Positions 50,011 through 59,282 of a stretch of DNA of 64,000 bases are shown here, piece by piece. The stretch comes from DAOTWC01 sp048499435 (lineage in GTDB: Bacteria; Chloroflexota; Anaerolineae; Aggregatilineales; Phototrophicaceae). Below the pieces are notes generated by a model, which worked only from the letters and a program-made list of their open reading frames with translations, searched no databases and was not told the DNA's origin. The stretch spans positions 124,001 through 188,000 of the forward strand of contig JASNZW010000004.1 in the NCBI GenBank assembly GCA_048499435.1, read 5' to 3'. Both the position numbers and the translations under genes were made by a program. Position 1 is the first letter of the stretch. Every line of letters begins with the position of its first letter.

Positions 50011-52608
50011 ATGGACCTCAGTCGTTACACCAATAAAGCGCAGCAGGCGCTGATGGCCGCCCAGTCGCTGGCGACCGACCACGGGCACACCAACATTGAG
50101 CCAGTGCACGTGCTGGCGGGCCTGCTGGCCCAGGAAGACGGCGTGGCGCCGCAGTTGGTCGCCAAGATCGGCGCCAGCCCGGCCGTGGTGCTGGCGGCGG
50201 CGCAGGCGACGCTGGCGGGGCTGCCGCGCGTGACCGGCAGCAGCGTGCCGGTCAGCCTGAGCCGGCAGACGCTGGACACGCTCACGAACGCCGAGAAGAT
50301 CGCCCAGCAGATGAAGGACGAGTACGTCAGCACGGAGCATATCCTGATGGCGCTGGCGGCGCGCTCGCCCGTCGCTGACCTGCTGAACCGGCAGGGCATT
50401 GACAAGGACGCCATTTTACAGGCGCTGGCTGCGATTCGCGGCCGGCAGCGCGTGACCAGCCAGGACCCGGAGGGCACGTACAACAGCCTGGAAAAGTATG
50501 GCCGCGACCTGACGGCGCTGGCGCGCCAGGGCAAGCTGGACCCGGTGATCGGGCGCGATGAGGAAATCCGCCGCGTGGTGCACATTATCAGCCGCCGCAC
50601 CAAGAACAACCCGGTGCTGATCGGCGAGGCGGGTGTGGGCAAAACGGCGATTGTCGAAGGGCTGGCGCAGCGCATCGTTAACGGCGACGTGCCGGAAAGC
50701 CTGCGCGGCAAGCGCATCGTGGCGCTTGACATGGGCAGCCTGGTGGCGGGCGCGAAGTTTCGCGGCGAGTTTGAGGAACGGCTGAAGGCCGTGCTGAAGG
50801 AAATCGCCGACAGCCAGGGCGAGATCATCCTGTTTATTGACGAGCTGCACACGATTGTCGGGGCGGGCGCTGCCGAAGGGGCCATTGACGCGGGCAACAT
50901 GCTCAAGCCGATGCTGGCGCGCGGTGAGCTGCGTATGATCGGCGCGACGACGCTGGACGAGTACCGCAAGCACATCGAAAAAGACGCCGCGCTGGAGCGC
51001 CGTTTCCAGACGGTGTTCGTGGGCGAGCCGTCGGTCGAGGACACCATCAGCATCCTGCGCGGCCTGAAAGAGCGCTACGAGGTGCATCACGGTGTGCGTA
51101 TCCAGGACAGCGCCGTGATCGCCGCCGCCGCGCTCAGCCAGCGCTACATCCCGGACCGCCAACTGCCGGACAAGGCGATTGACCTGATTGACGAGGCCGC
51201 CGCCCACCTCAAGATGGAGATTGACAGCCACCCGGTGGAATTGGACCGCGTTGAGCGCCAGATCATGCAGCTTGAGATCGAACGCGAGGCGCTGAAGAAA
51301 GAGCGCGATAAAGCCTCGCGCGGACGGCTGAAAGACCTGGAAGGCGAGCTGGCCAACCTGCGCGAGGAACTCAACGCGCTGACGGCGCGCTGGCAGCAGG
51401 AAAAAGAGGCTATCCAGCGCATCCGTGAGATTAAAACCGACATGGACGAGGCCCGCATCCAGCTTGAGCGCGCCGAACGGCAGAGCGACCTGGAGACAGC
51501 CGCCCGCCTGCGCTACGGGACGCTGCCCGAACTGGATAAGCGCCTGGCGGCGGCGGAGGCGGCGATTGAGACGCAGCGCGCGGGGGGCAGCGCGATGCTC
51601 AAAGAGGAAGTGGACGCCGACGAGATCGCCGCTGTTATCGCGCGCTGGACCGGCATTCCGGTGTCGCGCCTGCTGGAAGGCGAGGTCGAAAAGCTGCTGC
51701 ACATGGAGGACCGCCTGCACGAACGGGTGATCGGGCAGGACGACGCCGTGCGCGCGGTCGCCGCGGCGGTGCGCCGCAGCCGCGCTGGGCTGCAGGACCC
51801 GAACCGCCCGGTGGGGACGTTCCTGTTCCTCGGCCCGACGGGCGTGGGCAAAACCGAGATGGCGCGGTCGCTGGCGCAGTTCCTGTTTGACGACGAGAAC
51901 GCCATGATCCGCATTGACATGAGCGAGTATGGCGAACGGCACAGCGTGGCGCGGCTGATCGGCGCGCCGCCCGGTTACGTCGGCTATGAGGAAGGCGGGC
52001 AGCTCACCGAGGCGGTGCGCCGCCGCCCGTACAGCGTGGTGCTGTTCGACGAGATCGAGAAGGCGCACCCGGAAGTCTTTAACGTTTTCCTGCAGGTGTT
52101 CGACGACGGGCGGCTGACGGATGGCCAGGGCCGCACGGTGAATTTCACCAACACGGTGATCATCATGACCAGCAACGTAGGCAGCGACCTCATTAAGTCA
52201 ATGGGGGGCGCGGCGGGCACGGACGAGATTCGCCGGGCGATTCTGGACGTGCTGGACCGGCAGTTCCGGCCAGAGTTCCTGAACCGCCTGGATGAGATCA
52301 TCATCTTCCACAGCCTGTCGCGCCAGGATATCGAGTGGATTGTGGACATCCAGCTCAGGCGGCTGCAAAAGCTGCTGGCTGAACGGCACGTCACGCTGGA
52401 ACTCACGCCGGAGGCCAGGCTGCTGCTCTCGGAGAAGGGCTATGACCCGGTGTTCGGCGCGCGCCCGCTGAAGCGCGCGATCCAGCGCTACCTCCAGGAC
52501 CCGCTGGCGCTGGCGCTGCTGGACGGCCAGGTTAAGGACGGCGATCACGTCGTGGTCGAGGAAATGGACGGCGCGCTGCACTTCAACCCGGTGCGCGTTA
52601 TGGGGTAG
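50011..52608 (+). CDS. clpB: ATP-dependent disaggregase ClpB
   Basis: An 865-residue protein of full ClpB length. It has the N-domain (about 1-145) and AAA-1 with GEAGVGKT (about 204-211) and arginine-finger region. The long middle coiled-coil (about 400-530; LERVERQIMQLEIEREALKK-type repeats) distinguishes ClpB from ClpA/ClpC. AAA-2 follows with GPTGVGKT (about 607-614) and the pore loop APPGYVGYEEGG. With DnaK it rescues aggregated proteins. TACAAT at 49975-49980 may be the -10. I found no CIRCE element upstream. A strong terminator follows. Confidence 0.97.
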   Translation: MDLSRYTNKAQQALMAAQSLATDHGHTNIEPVHVLAGLLAQEDGVAPQLVAKIGASPAVVLAAAQATLAGLPRVTGSSVPVSLSRQTLDTLTNAEKIAQQMKDEYVSTEHILMALAARSPVADLLNRQGIDKDAILQALAAIRGRQRVTSQDPEGTYNSLEKYGRDLTALARQGKLDPVIGRDEEIRRVVHIISRRTKNNPVLIGEAGVGKTAIVEGLAQRIVNGDVPESLRGKRIVALDMGSLVAGAKFRGEFEERLKAVLKEIADSQGEIILFIDELHTIVGAGAAEGAIDAGNMLKPMLARGELRMIGATTLDEYRKHIEKDAALERRFQTVFVGEPSVEDTISILRGLKERYEVHHGVRIQDSAVIAAAALSQRYIPDRQLPDKAIDLIDEAAAHLKMEIDSHPVELDRVERQIMQLEIEREALKKERDKASRGRLKDLEGELANLREELNALTARWQQEKEAIQRIREIKTDMDEARIQLERAERQSDLETAARLRYGTLPELDKRLAAAEAAIETQRAGGSAMLKEEVDADEIAAVIARWTGIPVSRLLEGEVEKLLHMEDRLHERVIGQDDAVRAVAAAVRRSRAGLQDPNRPVGTFLFLGPTGVGKTEMARSLAQFLFDDENAMIRIDMSEYGERHSVARLIGAPPGYVGYEEGGQLTEAVRRRPYSVVLFDEIEKAHPEVFNVFLQVFDDGRLTDGQGRTVNFTNTVIIMTSNVGSDLIKSMGGAAGTDEIRRAILDVLDRQFRPEFLNRLDEIIIFHSLSRQDIEWIVDIQLRRLQKLLAERHVTLELTPEARLLLSEKGYDPVFGARPLKRAIQRYLQDPLALALLDGQVKDGDHVVVEEMDGALHFNPVRVMG

Positions 52609-52659
52609 GCGGCGCGCCGCCGCCAATCAGAAGCGCTTCCGCCCGCCGGGCGCGGCGCG

Positions 52660-52694
52660 ATCAGCGCGGGCTGGGCGGCCCGCGCTGATTTTTT
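52660..52694 (+). terminator. Terminator of clpB
   Basis: ATCAGCGCGGGC (52660-52671) pairs perfectly with GCCCGCGCTGAT (52678-52689), followed by TTTTT. Confidence 0.93.
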
Positions 52695-52810
52695 GGGCCG
52701 ATCGTGGGCGTTTGTCTGCTGGAGTGGTGACAAACGGCATACACCGCCCGGCCCGGCGCGGTGTTATCATAAGCGGTGGTCGGATTCCTGACGGTCGTGA
52801 AGGAGCGCGT

Positions 52811-53635
52811 ATGGCCCTTGAACCCCCTTTCCCGGAGCTGGATGAGCTGCTGACGATGGTGGGCGAAGCCGGTCAGCGGCTGTGCGATATCGAATCCACT
52901 GAGGGCGCAGCCGGCAACATCTCGGTGTATATCGGCTGGCCGATTGAACCCCGCCGGCGTTTCCCGATCACTGAGACGATCAACACGCCGATTGAAGTGC
53001 CGGAGCTGGAAGGCCACGCCGTGATTGTCACGGGATCGGGCCGCCGGCTGCGCGAGATCGCGCGCAACGCCGACGGCAACGTGGGCGTTGCTATCATCGG
53101 GCCGGGCGGGAAAACGGCGACGGTGCACACCTCGCCGCGCCGCCAGTTCGCTCGGCTGACCAGCGAGCTGAACTCGCACCTGGCGATCCACCGCGACCAG
53201 GTACTGCGCACCGGAACCAACTTCGGCACGGTTATCCACGCGCAGCCGCCGTACATCACCTACCTCAGCCACATCCCAGAGTACCGCGACCAGCGCTTTT
53301 TCAACCAGCGCATCATGCGCTGGGAACCAGAGACGATCATCTTTTTGGCGGAGGGCGTGGGCGTGACGCCGTTCCGCGTGCCGGGGTCGCCGGCGCTGAT
53401 GGAGGTCACGCTGGCGGCGATGCGCCAGCACCGGCTGATCGTGTGGGGCAAACACGGCGTGGTTGCGCGGTCTGACGTGTCGGTGAAGCGGGCGGGGGAT
53501 TACATCGAATACGCCGAGATCGGCGCGCGCTACGAGTACATGAACCTGCGCTGCGGCGAGCGCGGCGAGGGCCTGACGGCGGAAGAGATCCGCGCGATCT
53601 GCGCGCACCTGGGCGTGCAGCAGGAGATTTATTAG
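52811..53635 (+). CDS. Class II aldolase, rhamnulose-1-phosphate aldolase-like
   Basis: From the ATG at 52811 (GGAG upstream) this is 274 residues. It has the class II aldolase/adducin signatures: AAGNISVYIGWP, the phosphate-site region VTGSGRRLREIA, the metal-binding pair in VIHAQPPYITYLSH and a third metal histidine in GKHGVVARS. Length and the split of domains fit RhaD, which cleaves L-rhamnulose 1-phosphate. A TATCAT at 52765-52770 could be the -10. It is the first gene of a likely three-gene sugar operon. Confidence 0.82.
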   Translation: MALEPPFPELDELLTMVGEAGQRLCDIESTEGAAGNISVYIGWPIEPRRRFPITETINTPIEVPELEGHAVIVTGSGRRLREIARNADGNVGVAIIGPGGKTATVHTSPRRQFARLTSELNSHLAIHRDQVLRTGTNFGTVIHAQPPYITYLSHIPEYRDQRFFNQRIMRWEPETIIFLAEGVGVTPFRVPGSPALMEVTLAAMRQHRLIVWGKHGVVARSDVSVKRAGDYIEYAEIGARYEYMNLRCGERGEGLTAEEIRAICAHLGVQQEIY

Positions 53636-53648
53636 CTGACAGCGGCCA

Positions 53649-53678
53649 GCCGTTCGCGGGCAGCGCAAAGCGAACGGC
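53649..53678 (+). other. Intercistronic stem-loop in the aldolase operon
   Basis: GCCGTTCGC (53649-53657) pairs with GCGAACGGC (53670-53678) around a 12-base loop, in the 64-bp gap between the two aldolase genes. No T-run follows; the next ribosome site (GGAGAG) begins about 7 bases later. Confidence 0.6.
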
Positions 53679-53699
53679 CCCTAAAGGAGAGAACAGATA

Positions 53700-54557
53700 A
53701 TGGCAGCACCGATTATGTTTCCCGCGCCTGGCAAGATGATCCGCCTGGGGCGCGTGCTTAACCCGCGCAGCAGCCGCGCCGCCGTCGTCGCCTACGATCA
53801 CGGCGTGCATGTGGGCCACATCGTCGGCAACACCAGGCCCGGCGACATGCTCGAACTGCTGGCCGAAGCCGGGGCCGACGCTTTTCTGGTGGGGCCGGGC
53901 ACAGCGCGCACCTACGCCAGCGTGTTCGCCGGCCGCGGCGCGCCCGGCCTGATCCTGCGCCTGGACTGGACCAACCGCTGGCTGGAGGAGCATCAACTAG
54001 GCTATGACGAGGGGCGCGGGCGGCTGATCGCGTCGGTGGAGGACGCGGCGCGCCTGGGCGCGGACGCGGTGCTGGTGTACATGTTCCTGGGCTATGGCGA
54101 CCCGGACGCCGAGGCCGCCCAGGTGGAGGATGTGGCGCGGGTGGCGCAGGACTGCGACGCGCTGGGGATCGGCTGCATGATCGAGCCGATGCCGCGCGGC
54201 CTGCTGGTGGGCGACAACCCCTACCGCGCCGATTACATCGCGCTGGGGGCGCGCATGGCCTGCGAGCTGGGCGCGGACGTCCTCAAGACCGACTACAGCG
54301 GCAGCGCCGACACGTTCCGCCAGGTGATCGAGGCGTCGTTCCGCCCGGTGCTGATCGCCGGCGGCCCCAAGACCGCGACCAACCGCGCGGCGCTGGAGAT
54401 GGTGCGCGGCGCGCTGGACGCCGGCGCGTGCGGCATGTTCATCGGGCGCAACGTGTTCCAGACGCCGGACCCGGCGCGGATGATGCGCGTGATGCGCGCC
54501 ATGATCCACGACGACCTGCCGGTTGATGCCGCGCTGGATCAGTTGGGTGAGGCGTGA
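53700..54557 (+). CDS. Class I aldolase of the DeoC/FbaB/LsrF family
   Basis: A 285-residue TIM-barrel protein. AYDHGVHVGH is the family start motif, DVLKTDYSG holds the Schiff-base lysine, and IAGGPKTATNRAALEMV plus GMFIGRNVFQ form the phosphate site. Family members include fructose-bisphosphate aldolase class I (FbaB) and the thiolase-like LsrF. The context between a RhaD-like aldolase and a DUF4432 epimerase-like protein suggests a sugar-phosphate substrate that I cannot specify. Confidence 0.88.
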   Translation: MAAPIMFPAPGKMIRLGRVLNPRSSRAAVVAYDHGVHVGHIVGNTRPGDMLELLAEAGADAFLVGPGTARTYASVFAGRGAPGLILRLDWTNRWLEEHQLGYDEGRGRLIASVEDAARLGADAVLVYMFLGYGDPDAEAAQVEDVARVAQDCDALGIGCMIEPMPRGLLVGDNPYRADYIALGARMACELGADVLKTDYSGSADTFRQVIEASFRPVLIAGGPKTATNRAALEMVRGALDAGACGMFIGRNVFQTPDPARMMRVMRAMIHDDLPVDAALDQLGEA

Positions 54558-54558
54558 C

Positions 54559-55656
54559 GTGGCGGGCGTAAGCTGGACGCGCGCGGCGCTGGAGAAGCAC
54601 AGCGTCGATATGCGCCAGTTTATCGGCTTCCGCCCGGCGACGCTGGCCGACGGCGGGCGCATCGTTGAGGCGTATAACAGCAGCGGCCTGACGTTCAGCC
54701 TGCTGCCTGACCGGGGGCTGGATATCTGGCTGGCGCACTATAACGGCCTGCCGCTGACGTGGACCAGCCAGGGCGCGCCCCAGCCGCCCGACAGCGGCCA
54801 GCCCTGGCTGCGCCAGTTTAACGGCGGGCTGCTGGTGACCTGCGGCCTGACGCACGTCGGGCCGCCGGAAACCGATGACCAGACCGGCGCGCCGCGCGAC
54901 ATCCACGGGCGCTACAGCCGCCTGCGCGCTCACGACGTGAACGCCGGCGGCGCGTGGGTCGGCACGGGCGCTGACGCGCGCTATATCGCGGAGCTGACCG
55001 GGACGGTGAACGAGGCCGCGCTGTTCGGGGAACAGCTTCGGCTGGCGCGGCGTTACGGGCTGGAGCTGGGCCGGCCGTCCATCTCTGTCAGCGACCAGGT
55101 GACGAACGTGGGCGACGCGCCCGCGCCGCTGATGCTGCTGTACCACTTCAACTTCGGCTACCCGCTGGTGCGCGCCGGGACGGAGCTGGCGGTCGCCAGC
55201 CAGGTGTACGCGCGCGACGCCCGCGCCCGCGAGGGGCTGGCGGCGTGGGAAGTCTACGAGGGGCCGACGCCGGCTTTCGCGGAACAGGTTTATTTCCACC
55301 ATGTGCGCGTTGGGCGCGACGAGTACGCGCTGGCGGCGCTGCTGAACGCCGATTTCGGCCTGAAGCTGGAGTGGCACGCGCCGCGGCTGCCGTACCTGAC
55401 GCAGTGGAAGAACACGCGCCAGAACATCTACGTCTGCGGCATCGAGCCGGGCAACTGCATCCCTGAGGGGCAGAACGCGGCCCGCAAAAACGGGCGGCTG
55501 GCGCTGCTCGCGCCGGGCGAGACGCAGACGTTCCGCTGCGTGCTGACGGTGCTGGACGGCGCGGACGCGGTGCAGGAGTGCCGCGAGGCGGTCGCGGCGG
55601 CGCGGCGCGGCGGCGACCTGGCTGCCGGATGCCGGCTGGACGATTTCGCCGGCTGA
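54559..55656 (+). CDS. DUF4432 aldose-epimerase-like protein
   Basis: Starting at a GTG one base after the previous stop, this is 365 residues. Motifs such as FSLLPDRGLDIWLAHYNGLP, RQFNGGLLVTCGLTHVGPP and LYHFNFGYPLV match the DUF4432 branch of the galactose-mutarotase fold. These proteins are probably sugar mutarotases or epimerases and often sit in sugar-catabolism operons. A start at 54523 would overlap the aldolase gene. It completes the three-gene unit. Confidence 0.87.
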   Translation: MAGVSWTRAALEKHSVDMRQFIGFRPATLADGGRIVEAYNSSGLTFSLLPDRGLDIWLAHYNGLPLTWTSQGAPQPPDSGQPWLRQFNGGLLVTCGLTHVGPPETDDQTGAPRDIHGRYSRLRAHDVNAGGAWVGTGADARYIAELTGTVNEAALFGEQLRLARRYGLELGRPSISVSDQVTNVGDAPAPLMLLYHFNFGYPLVRAGTELAVASQVYARDARAREGLAAWEVYEGPTPAFAEQVYFHHVRVGRDEYALAALLNADFGLKLEWHAPRLPYLTQWKNTRQNIYVCGIEPGNCIPEGQNAARKNGRLALLAPGETQTFRCVLTVLDGADAVQECREAVAAARRGGDLAAGCRLDDFAG

Positions 55657-55708
55657 CGGGGACAGCGCCGCGCGCAGAACCCCGCCTGTGCGTTCGCCGC
55701 TTTGCGTT

Positions 55709-55714
55709 TACAAT
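55709..55714 (+). promoter_or_regulatory. -10 box of the lipoprotein gene at 55749
   Basis: TACAAT followed by AGGCGC lies 34 bases before the ATG. Confidence 0.5.
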
Positions 55715-55748
55715 AGGCGCAGAGCGCGCTGCAACGAGGACCCGGCCC

Positions 55749-56534
55749 ATGAAAATAACGCGATTGTTCACGGCGCTGCTGCTGGCGGCGCTGGCGGCGG
55801 CCTGCCAACCGGCGGACGAACCGCCGCCGCTGCCCACGCTGGCTGTGCTGGAGGCGGCCAGCGCGCCGCCGCCGGCCACGCCGGAAGGCGCGCCGGCCAC
55901 GGCCACTGAGGCCGAGGCTGAGACCGAGGCCGCTGTCACGGCTGAGGCCGCCGCGCCGCTGACGCCCACCGAACAGGCATCCGCCACGCTGATCCCCAGC
56001 GCCACGTTCACGCCGCCGCCGCTGCCGACCGAGACGCTGCCGCCGGTGGTGACCGCCGCGCCCAGCGCCACGCTGCCGGTGGTGCGCCTGATGACGCTCA
56101 CGCCCGCGCCCGGCCAGCCCGCCGCCACGCAGCAGGCGCTGGCGGACCTGGTGATCACCGAGAGCCAGTTCCAGGATGAGGTTGACCGGCGCGTCGCCAG
56201 CATTGACTCCATCCAGAGCGCGCGCATCAATTTCACGCCGCAGGGCATCAGCGCGGAGCTGACCGCGCTGGGCGGGACGGCGTTCATCACCGGGGAAGTG
56301 CAGGTGAATATCGCCGTGCAGGGCGGTTTCGCCGTGATCACGCTGGGCGACATCACGGTCAACGCGCCTGAGCCGCCCGAAACCTACGTGCTGATCGCCA
56401 GCCGCGAGTTTTTCTCGCTGCTGATTGACGCGCTGGACACCACGCTCAACAGCCGCCTGGGCAGCCAGTTCAACCTGGAGGAGCTGACGCTGACCGACGA
56501 CGCCATTCTGGTGCGGCTGCTCGTCCCGGCGTAA
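55749..56534 (+). CDS. Lipoprotein with Pro/Thr/Ala-rich linker
   Basis: A 261-residue lipoprotein with lipobox AAAC (Cys19), a long low-complexity Pro/Thr/Ala/Glu linker (about 22-125) and a folded C-terminal domain of about 125 residues. That domain alternates beta-strands (SARINFTPQGISAELTALGG, VQVNIAVQGGFAVITLGDI) and a helix. I do not recognise it; the pattern of NAL-type strands recalls small lipid-binding or LPS-assembly-like barrels, but that is only an impression. Single gene with its own promoter. Confidence 0.78.
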   Translation: MKITRLFTALLLAALAAACQPADEPPPLPTLAVLEAASAPPPATPEGAPATATEAEAETEAAVTAEAAAPLTPTEQASATLIPSATFTPPPLPTETLPPVVTAAPSATLPVVRLMTLTPAPGQPAATQQALADLVITESQFQDEVDRRVASIDSIQSARINFTPQGISAELTALGGTAFITGEVQVNIAVQGGFAVITLGDITVNAPEPPETYVLIASREFFSLLIDALDTTLNSRLGSQFNLEELTLTDDAILVRLLVPA

Positions 56535-56628
56535 GCGGCGCTGGTCACGGCGCGGGGACATACGGTACACTGGGCGGCGGGCGCGGCAGGGCCTGCCGCT
56601 TTCGTTCGTAAGCTGAGGAGAACAGTGC

Positions 56629-58032
56629 ATGGCACAGGCATATGATGTGGTGGTGCTGGGCGCGGGGCCGGGCGGGTATGTCGCCGCTATCCGCGCCAGC
56701 CAGCTTGGACTCAGGACCGCGATTGTCGAGAAGAAATACTGGGGCGGCGTCTGCCTCAATGTGGGCTGCATCCCGTCGAAGGCGCTGCTGCGCAACGCTG
56801 AGATCGCGGACATCGTCAACCATGAGGCCAAAACCTTCGGTATGACCGTTGACGGCAAGGTGACGTTCGACTATGGGGCGGCCTACAAGCGCAGCCGCCA
56901 GGTGGCGAACCGCCTGGTCAAGGGTGTGCAGTTCCTGATGAAGAAGAACAAGATCGACACCTACGACGGCTGGGGCGCGTTTACTGACGCGCACACGCTG
57001 GCGGTGACGCTCAACGACGACAAGCGCGAAACGCTGACGTTCAGGCACGCCATCATCGCCGCCGGGGCGACGACGCGCCTCATCCCCGGCACCGCGCTGA
57101 GCGCCAACGTCGTTACCTACGAGGAACAGATTATGGCGGACAGCGTCCCGGCCAGCATAATCATCGCCGGGGCGGGCGCGATTGGCGTTGAGTTCGCCTA
57201 CGTGCTCAGCAATTACGGCTGCGAGGTGACGCTGGTCGAGTTCCTGGACCGCATCCTGCCGCTGGAGGACGAAGAAGTCAGCGCGGAGCTGGCCAAGCTC
57301 TACCAGAAGCGCGGCATCCGGCTGCTGACGGGCACGCGGGTGGACGGGATCGAGGACACAGGCGCGGGCGTCAAAGTCACCGTGACCGGCCCCGACGGCC
57401 AGCAGCAGACCTTAGAGGCGGCGCGCGTCATGCAGGCGATTGGCTTCAAACCGCGCACCGAGGGCTACGGGCTGGAGCAGGCGGGCGTCAGGCTGACCGA
57501 GCGCGGCGCGGTCGAGATCAACGAGTGGATGCAGACCAGCGCGCCGCACATCTACGCGATCGGCGATGTGACGGCCAAGCTGATGCTGGCGCACGTGGCG
57601 GAGGCGATGGGCGTGGTGGCGGCGGAACACATCGCCGGGGCGCACACCGAGCCGCTCAACTTTGACATGCTGCCGCGCGCGACCTACTGCCAGCCGCAGG
57701 TCGCCAGTTTCGGCTACACCGAGGCGCAGGCGCGCGAGCGCGGCTATGATGTCAACGTGGCGAAGTTCCCGTTCCAGGCCAACGGCAAGGCGCTGGGCCT
57801 GGGCGAGTCGTCCGGTTTCGTCAAGGTGATCGCCGACAAGAAATACGGCGAGATTCTGGGCGCGCACATGATCGGCCCGGACGTGACCGAGCTGCTGCCA
57901 GAGCTGACGCTGGCGCAGCGCTGGGAGTTGACGCCTTACGAGATCGCGCGCAACGTTCACGCGCACCCGACGCTGAGCGAGGCGATCAAGGAAGCGGCGC
58001 ACGGGCTGGAAGGCCACATGCTGAATCTGTGA
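56629..58032 (+). CDS. lpdA: Dihydrolipoamide dehydrogenase
   Basis: A 467-residue flavoprotein with FAD motif VLGAGPGGYVAA, redox-active disulfide GGVCLNVGCIPSK (Cys42, Cys47), NAD motif IAGAGAIGVEFAY, a second FAD contact YAIGDV, and the dimer-interface HAHPTLSEAIKEA with the catalytic His-Glu pair. It reoxidises dihydrolipoamide in 2-oxoacid dehydrogenase or glycine cleavage complexes. No E1 or E2 gene is nearby. TACACT at 56566-56571 is a possible -10. Confidence 0.95.
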   Translation: MAQAYDVVVLGAGPGGYVAAIRASQLGLRTAIVEKKYWGGVCLNVGCIPSKALLRNAEIADIVNHEAKTFGMTVDGKVTFDYGAAYKRSRQVANRLVKGVQFLMKKNKIDTYDGWGAFTDAHTLAVTLNDDKRETLTFRHAIIAAGATTRLIPGTALSANVVTYEEQIMADSVPASIIIAGAGAIGVEFAYVLSNYGCEVTLVEFLDRILPLEDEEVSAELAKLYQKRGIRLLTGTRVDGIEDTGAGVKVTVTGPDGQQQTLEAARVMQAIGFKPRTEGYGLEQAGVRLTERGAVEINEWMQTSAPHIYAIGDVTAKLMLAHVAEAMGVVAAEHIAGAHTEPLNFDMLPRATYCQPQVASFGYTEAQARERGYDVNVAKFPFQANGKALGLGESSGFVKVIADKKYGEILGAHMIGPDVTELLPELTLAQRWELTPYEIARNVHAHPTLSEAIKEAAHGLEGHMLNL

Positions 58033-58041
58033 CGGGGCGTT

Positions 58042-58476
58042 TCAGCACGACAGCAGGACGACGCCGGGGTACAGCCGCAGGTAGCGCTGGGGCGGCATAA
58101 AGCCGCGCCAGGGCGCGGCCCCGGCCAGCGCGCCGCCCGCGCCCAGGCTGATGGTGGCGACCGGCAGGTACGGCGACAGGCGCGGCGCGCAGCCGTCCGC
58201 CACCAGTTTGGCGCGCACCCGCCCGCCGCGCCAGGCGAACGCCAGCAGGCCGGGCTGCACGCCGTCGGGCGGCCCCAGCGCGGCCTGCACGTCGCCCAGG
58301 CGCAGGCCAGGGCAGCGGCTGAGGCGCGCTTCTACAGCGGCGGCGCTGCCGTGTTCCAGACGCGCGGCGCAGGGGGCATCGTAAGCGTGCGCGCGGCCCA
58401 GCAGCCCCGCCAGCAGCACCAGCAGCGTCAGCGCCGCCGGGCCGCCGACGAACGCCGCCAGCAGCAGCCGCCTCAC
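58042..58476 (-). CDS. Small exported or membrane-anchored protein, unknown
   Basis: A 144-residue protein with an N-terminal hydrophobic segment (about 8-28) and four cysteines (near residues 36, 55, 96 and the C-terminal residue). The middle part (LSRCPGLRLGDVQAALGPPD) is amphipathic. The start overlaps the methyltransferase stop by four bases (ATGA). I do not recognise the family. Confidence 0.6.
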   Translation of the reverse strand: MRRLLLAAFVGGPAALTLLVLLAGLLGRAHAYDAPCAARLEHGSAAAVEARLSRCPGLRLGDVQAALGPPDGVQPGLLAFAWRGGRVRAKLVADGCAPRLSPYLPVATISLGAGGALAGAAPWRGFMPPQRYLRLYPGVVLLSC

Positions 58477-59231
58477 GGCCAGCCCGCCTGCCGGCGCGCC
58501 TCGAACAGCACAACCGCCGCCGCCACCGCCGCGTTGAGCGATTCGGTCGCGCCGGCCATCGGGATAGCGATGCGCGCGCGCGCCAGCTTCGCCGCCTCGC
58601 GGCCCGCGCCGCCCGCCTCGCCGCCAACGATGAGCGCCCAGGGGCGCGTCCAGTCCGCCTGATCGTGGCGCAGGCTGGCGCGGGCGTCCGCCAGGTAGAC
58701 GGTGAGCGCGGCGCAGTACGTCGCGATCTCCGCCCAGGGCAGCTCGGCCAGCGGGACACGGAAATGCGCGCCCATGCCGGCGCGCAGCACTTTCGGGTTG
58801 AAGGGGTCCACGCAGCCGGGGGCCAGCAGCGCGGCGTCCACGCCGGCGGCGGCGGCGGCGCGCAGAATCGTGCCCAGGTTGCCGGGGTCGCGCAGCGCGT
58901 CGAGCACCAGGGCGCGCGCCGGGCGGGCGGGCAGGGGCGCGGCGGGCGTGGGGAACACGCCGACGATGCCCTGCGGCTGCTGGGTGTCGCTGATGTGGCG
59001 CATCACGCTGTCAGAGACGGCCAGCGCGGTAGGGATCGCGGCGGCCAGGGCGTCAATCTCCGCGCTGCCGGGGGTGTAGAGCAGGTAGTCGGGCTGGTGG
59101 CCGCCGGCGAGCGCGTCGCGCACCAGGCGCAGCCCCTCCAGCGCGACCCGGCCCTCGCGGCGGCGGGTCCGGGGCTGCGTTTGCAGCGCCCACGCCAGGC
59201 GAACGCGCGCGTTAGCCGTGCTGGTAATCAT
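58473..59231 (-). CDS. TrmH/SpoU-family RNA 2'-O-methyltransferase
   Basis: A 252-residue SPOUT methyltransferase with an N-terminal L30e-like substrate domain (about 1-90) and the SpoU knot motifs LDALRDPGNLGTILRAA, ALIVGGEAGG and IPMAGATESLNAAVAAAVVLFE. It methylates ribose in 23S rRNA or tRNA using S-adenosylmethionine. It follows the infC-rpmI-rplT operon on the same strand, a frequent place for this family. A hairpin (59246-59266) sits just before its start. Confidence 0.92.
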   Translation of the reverse strand: MITSTANARVRLAWALQTQPRTRRREGRVALEGLRLVRDALAGGHQPDYLLYTPGSAEIDALAAAIPTALAVSDSVMRHISDTQQPQGIVGVFPTPAAPLPARPARALVLDALRDPGNLGTILRAAAAAGVDAALLAPGCVDPFNPKVLRAGMGAHFRVPLAELPWAEIATYCAALTVYLADARASLRHDQADWTRPWALIVGGEAGGAGREAAKLARARIAIPMAGATESLNAAVAAAVVLFEARRQAGWP

Positions 59232-59282
59232 GCGCGGGGACAGCAGCGGGGCCGCCGTGGCCCCGCCGCTGACAGGTTGCTA

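Noticed and set aside
50416..52068. Long (550-codon) open frame on the minus strand opposite clpB
   Set aside because: High G+C makes long antisense frames common; it lies wholly inside clpB, has no ribosome site and its sequence is low-complexity His/Arg/Ala without a family pattern.
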